Shown: in pieces, positions 63,750 through 64,000 of the stretch
How the letters are laid out: the number at the start of each line of letters is the position of its first letter
Numbering within the stretch: the stretch's first letter is position 1
Source of the DNA: Bacteroidota bacterium
Lineage (GTDB): Bacteria; Bacteroidota; Bacteroidia; Cytophagales; Cyclobacteriaceae
DNA: 64,000 nt
Direction of reading: 5' to 3'
Assembly (NCBI GenBank): GCA_023393375.1
Contig: JAEWLI010000188.1
Location: 7,139 to 71,138 of the forward strand
Position numbers and translations under genes: made by a program
Notes under the pieces: generated by a model
Seen by the model: the letters and a program-made list of their open reading frames with translations, nothing else
What the model was told of the DNA's origin: nothing
Databases searched by the model: none

Positions 63750-64000
63750 TTATAATAATCCTGAAAAAATCGAGATATAATAAACGCCAGCTATAATAAA
63801 AACCGTTCCGGCTATGTACCCCATCGATTTTTCGATTTTGGTAAGTACATTGAAATAGGAACTAACTTTTCCGATGCTAAAAGCAATGAGGTAGGTGAAC
63901 AATAACACTGGAAGCCCAGTACCAATAGCGAACACAGGAGGTAAAATCAGTCCTTGCACTGAAGCAATGGTCATAGGGATAAGCATGCCGAAATATAAAG
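63750..64000 (-). CDS. ArsG/CcdA-like membrane transporter (N-terminus beyond window)
   Basis: The frame is open to the window edge: LYFGMLIPMTIASVQGLILP, then PPVFAIGTGLPVLLFTYLIA, and a final helix GYIAGTVFIIAGVYYISIF. These three helices are the C-terminal half of a CcdA/DsbD-like or ArsG-type (aromatic arsenical efflux) transporter. The true start is outside the window, so I do not use the internal ATG at 63986. It is followed by a DGC protein and a DUF318 permease, a recurring detoxification group. Confidence 0.75.
   Translation of the reverse strand, partial: LYFGMLIPMTIASVQGLILPPVFAIGTGLPVLLFTYLIAFSIGKVSSYFNVLTKIEKSMGYIAGTVFIIAGVYYISIFSGLL

Overview
This is a chromosomal segment of a low-GC member of the Bacteroidota, most likely order Cytophagales. 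Evidence seen directly: type IX secretion C-terminal sorting domains, TAnnTTTG-type promoter boxes upstream of tRNA and ribosomal-protein genes, many Bacteroidota-typical families (DUF2480, DUF4175-like, SbsA-type Ig-like lipoprotein, YbeY with a GYKDKS end to its metal motif) and GG-leader peptides. A Na+-NQR subunit would fit a marine or saline habitat (inference).

Layout. 1-4.3 kb: TPM-domain protein (cut by the window edge), a LemA protein with an N-terminal TPR region, a solitary nqrF, and an arginase-fold protein that has lost metal ligands. 4.3-4.5 kb: a GC-rich, structured intergenic element. 4.5-10.7 kb: an RND efflux operon in the order tetR, outer-membrane factor, adaptor, pump, with a near-palindromic candidate operator at both ends of tetR. 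10.9-14.8 kb: an accessory, decaying region holding two double-glycine-leader peptides, a third small secreted peptide that shares their C-terminal motif, a truncated peptide-export ABC transporter and a frameshifted type IX cargo gene. 14.9-22.1 kb: secreted and lipoprotein genes, ending in a giant protein of about 40 TPRs with a catalytically dead trypsin-like head. 22.4-31.4 kb: housekeeping genes (Nudix, tgt, LptF/G-type permease, DMT transporter, zinc alcohol dehydrogenase, polyprenyl synthase, comF, exonuclease III).

31.5-45.1 kb has the character of a replication-origin neighbourhood: a DUF4175-like protein, RsbW-like kinase, ybeY and mnmG, with two perfect 16-bp parS palindromes 41 bp apart between ybeY and mnmG. 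An intergenic region at 39.27-39.66 kb carries six DnaA-box-like sequences and an AT-rich stretch (candidate oriC). tsaB, a C-terminal processing protease, rnpA and rpmH follow. dnaA, parA and parB are not in the window.

45.3-57.5 kb: tRNA-Gly, nth, an ECF sigma factor with a small partner, a LOG-family protein, an MltD-like transglycosylase, rsmI, UPF0182, an OmpA-family protein and a GLUG-repeat type IX cargo protein. 57.9-58.7 kb is the most unusual stretch. A small four-helix-bundle (S23/Avd-like) gene is bracketed by 34-bp inverted, G-quadruplex-capable repeats and wedged within a few bases between tRNA-Ser and tRNA-Pro; a partial duplication of the tRNA-Pro end with its terminator follows. 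59-64 kb: secreted proteins, then a permease / DGC zinc-binding / ArsG-like transporter cluster that runs off the right edge.
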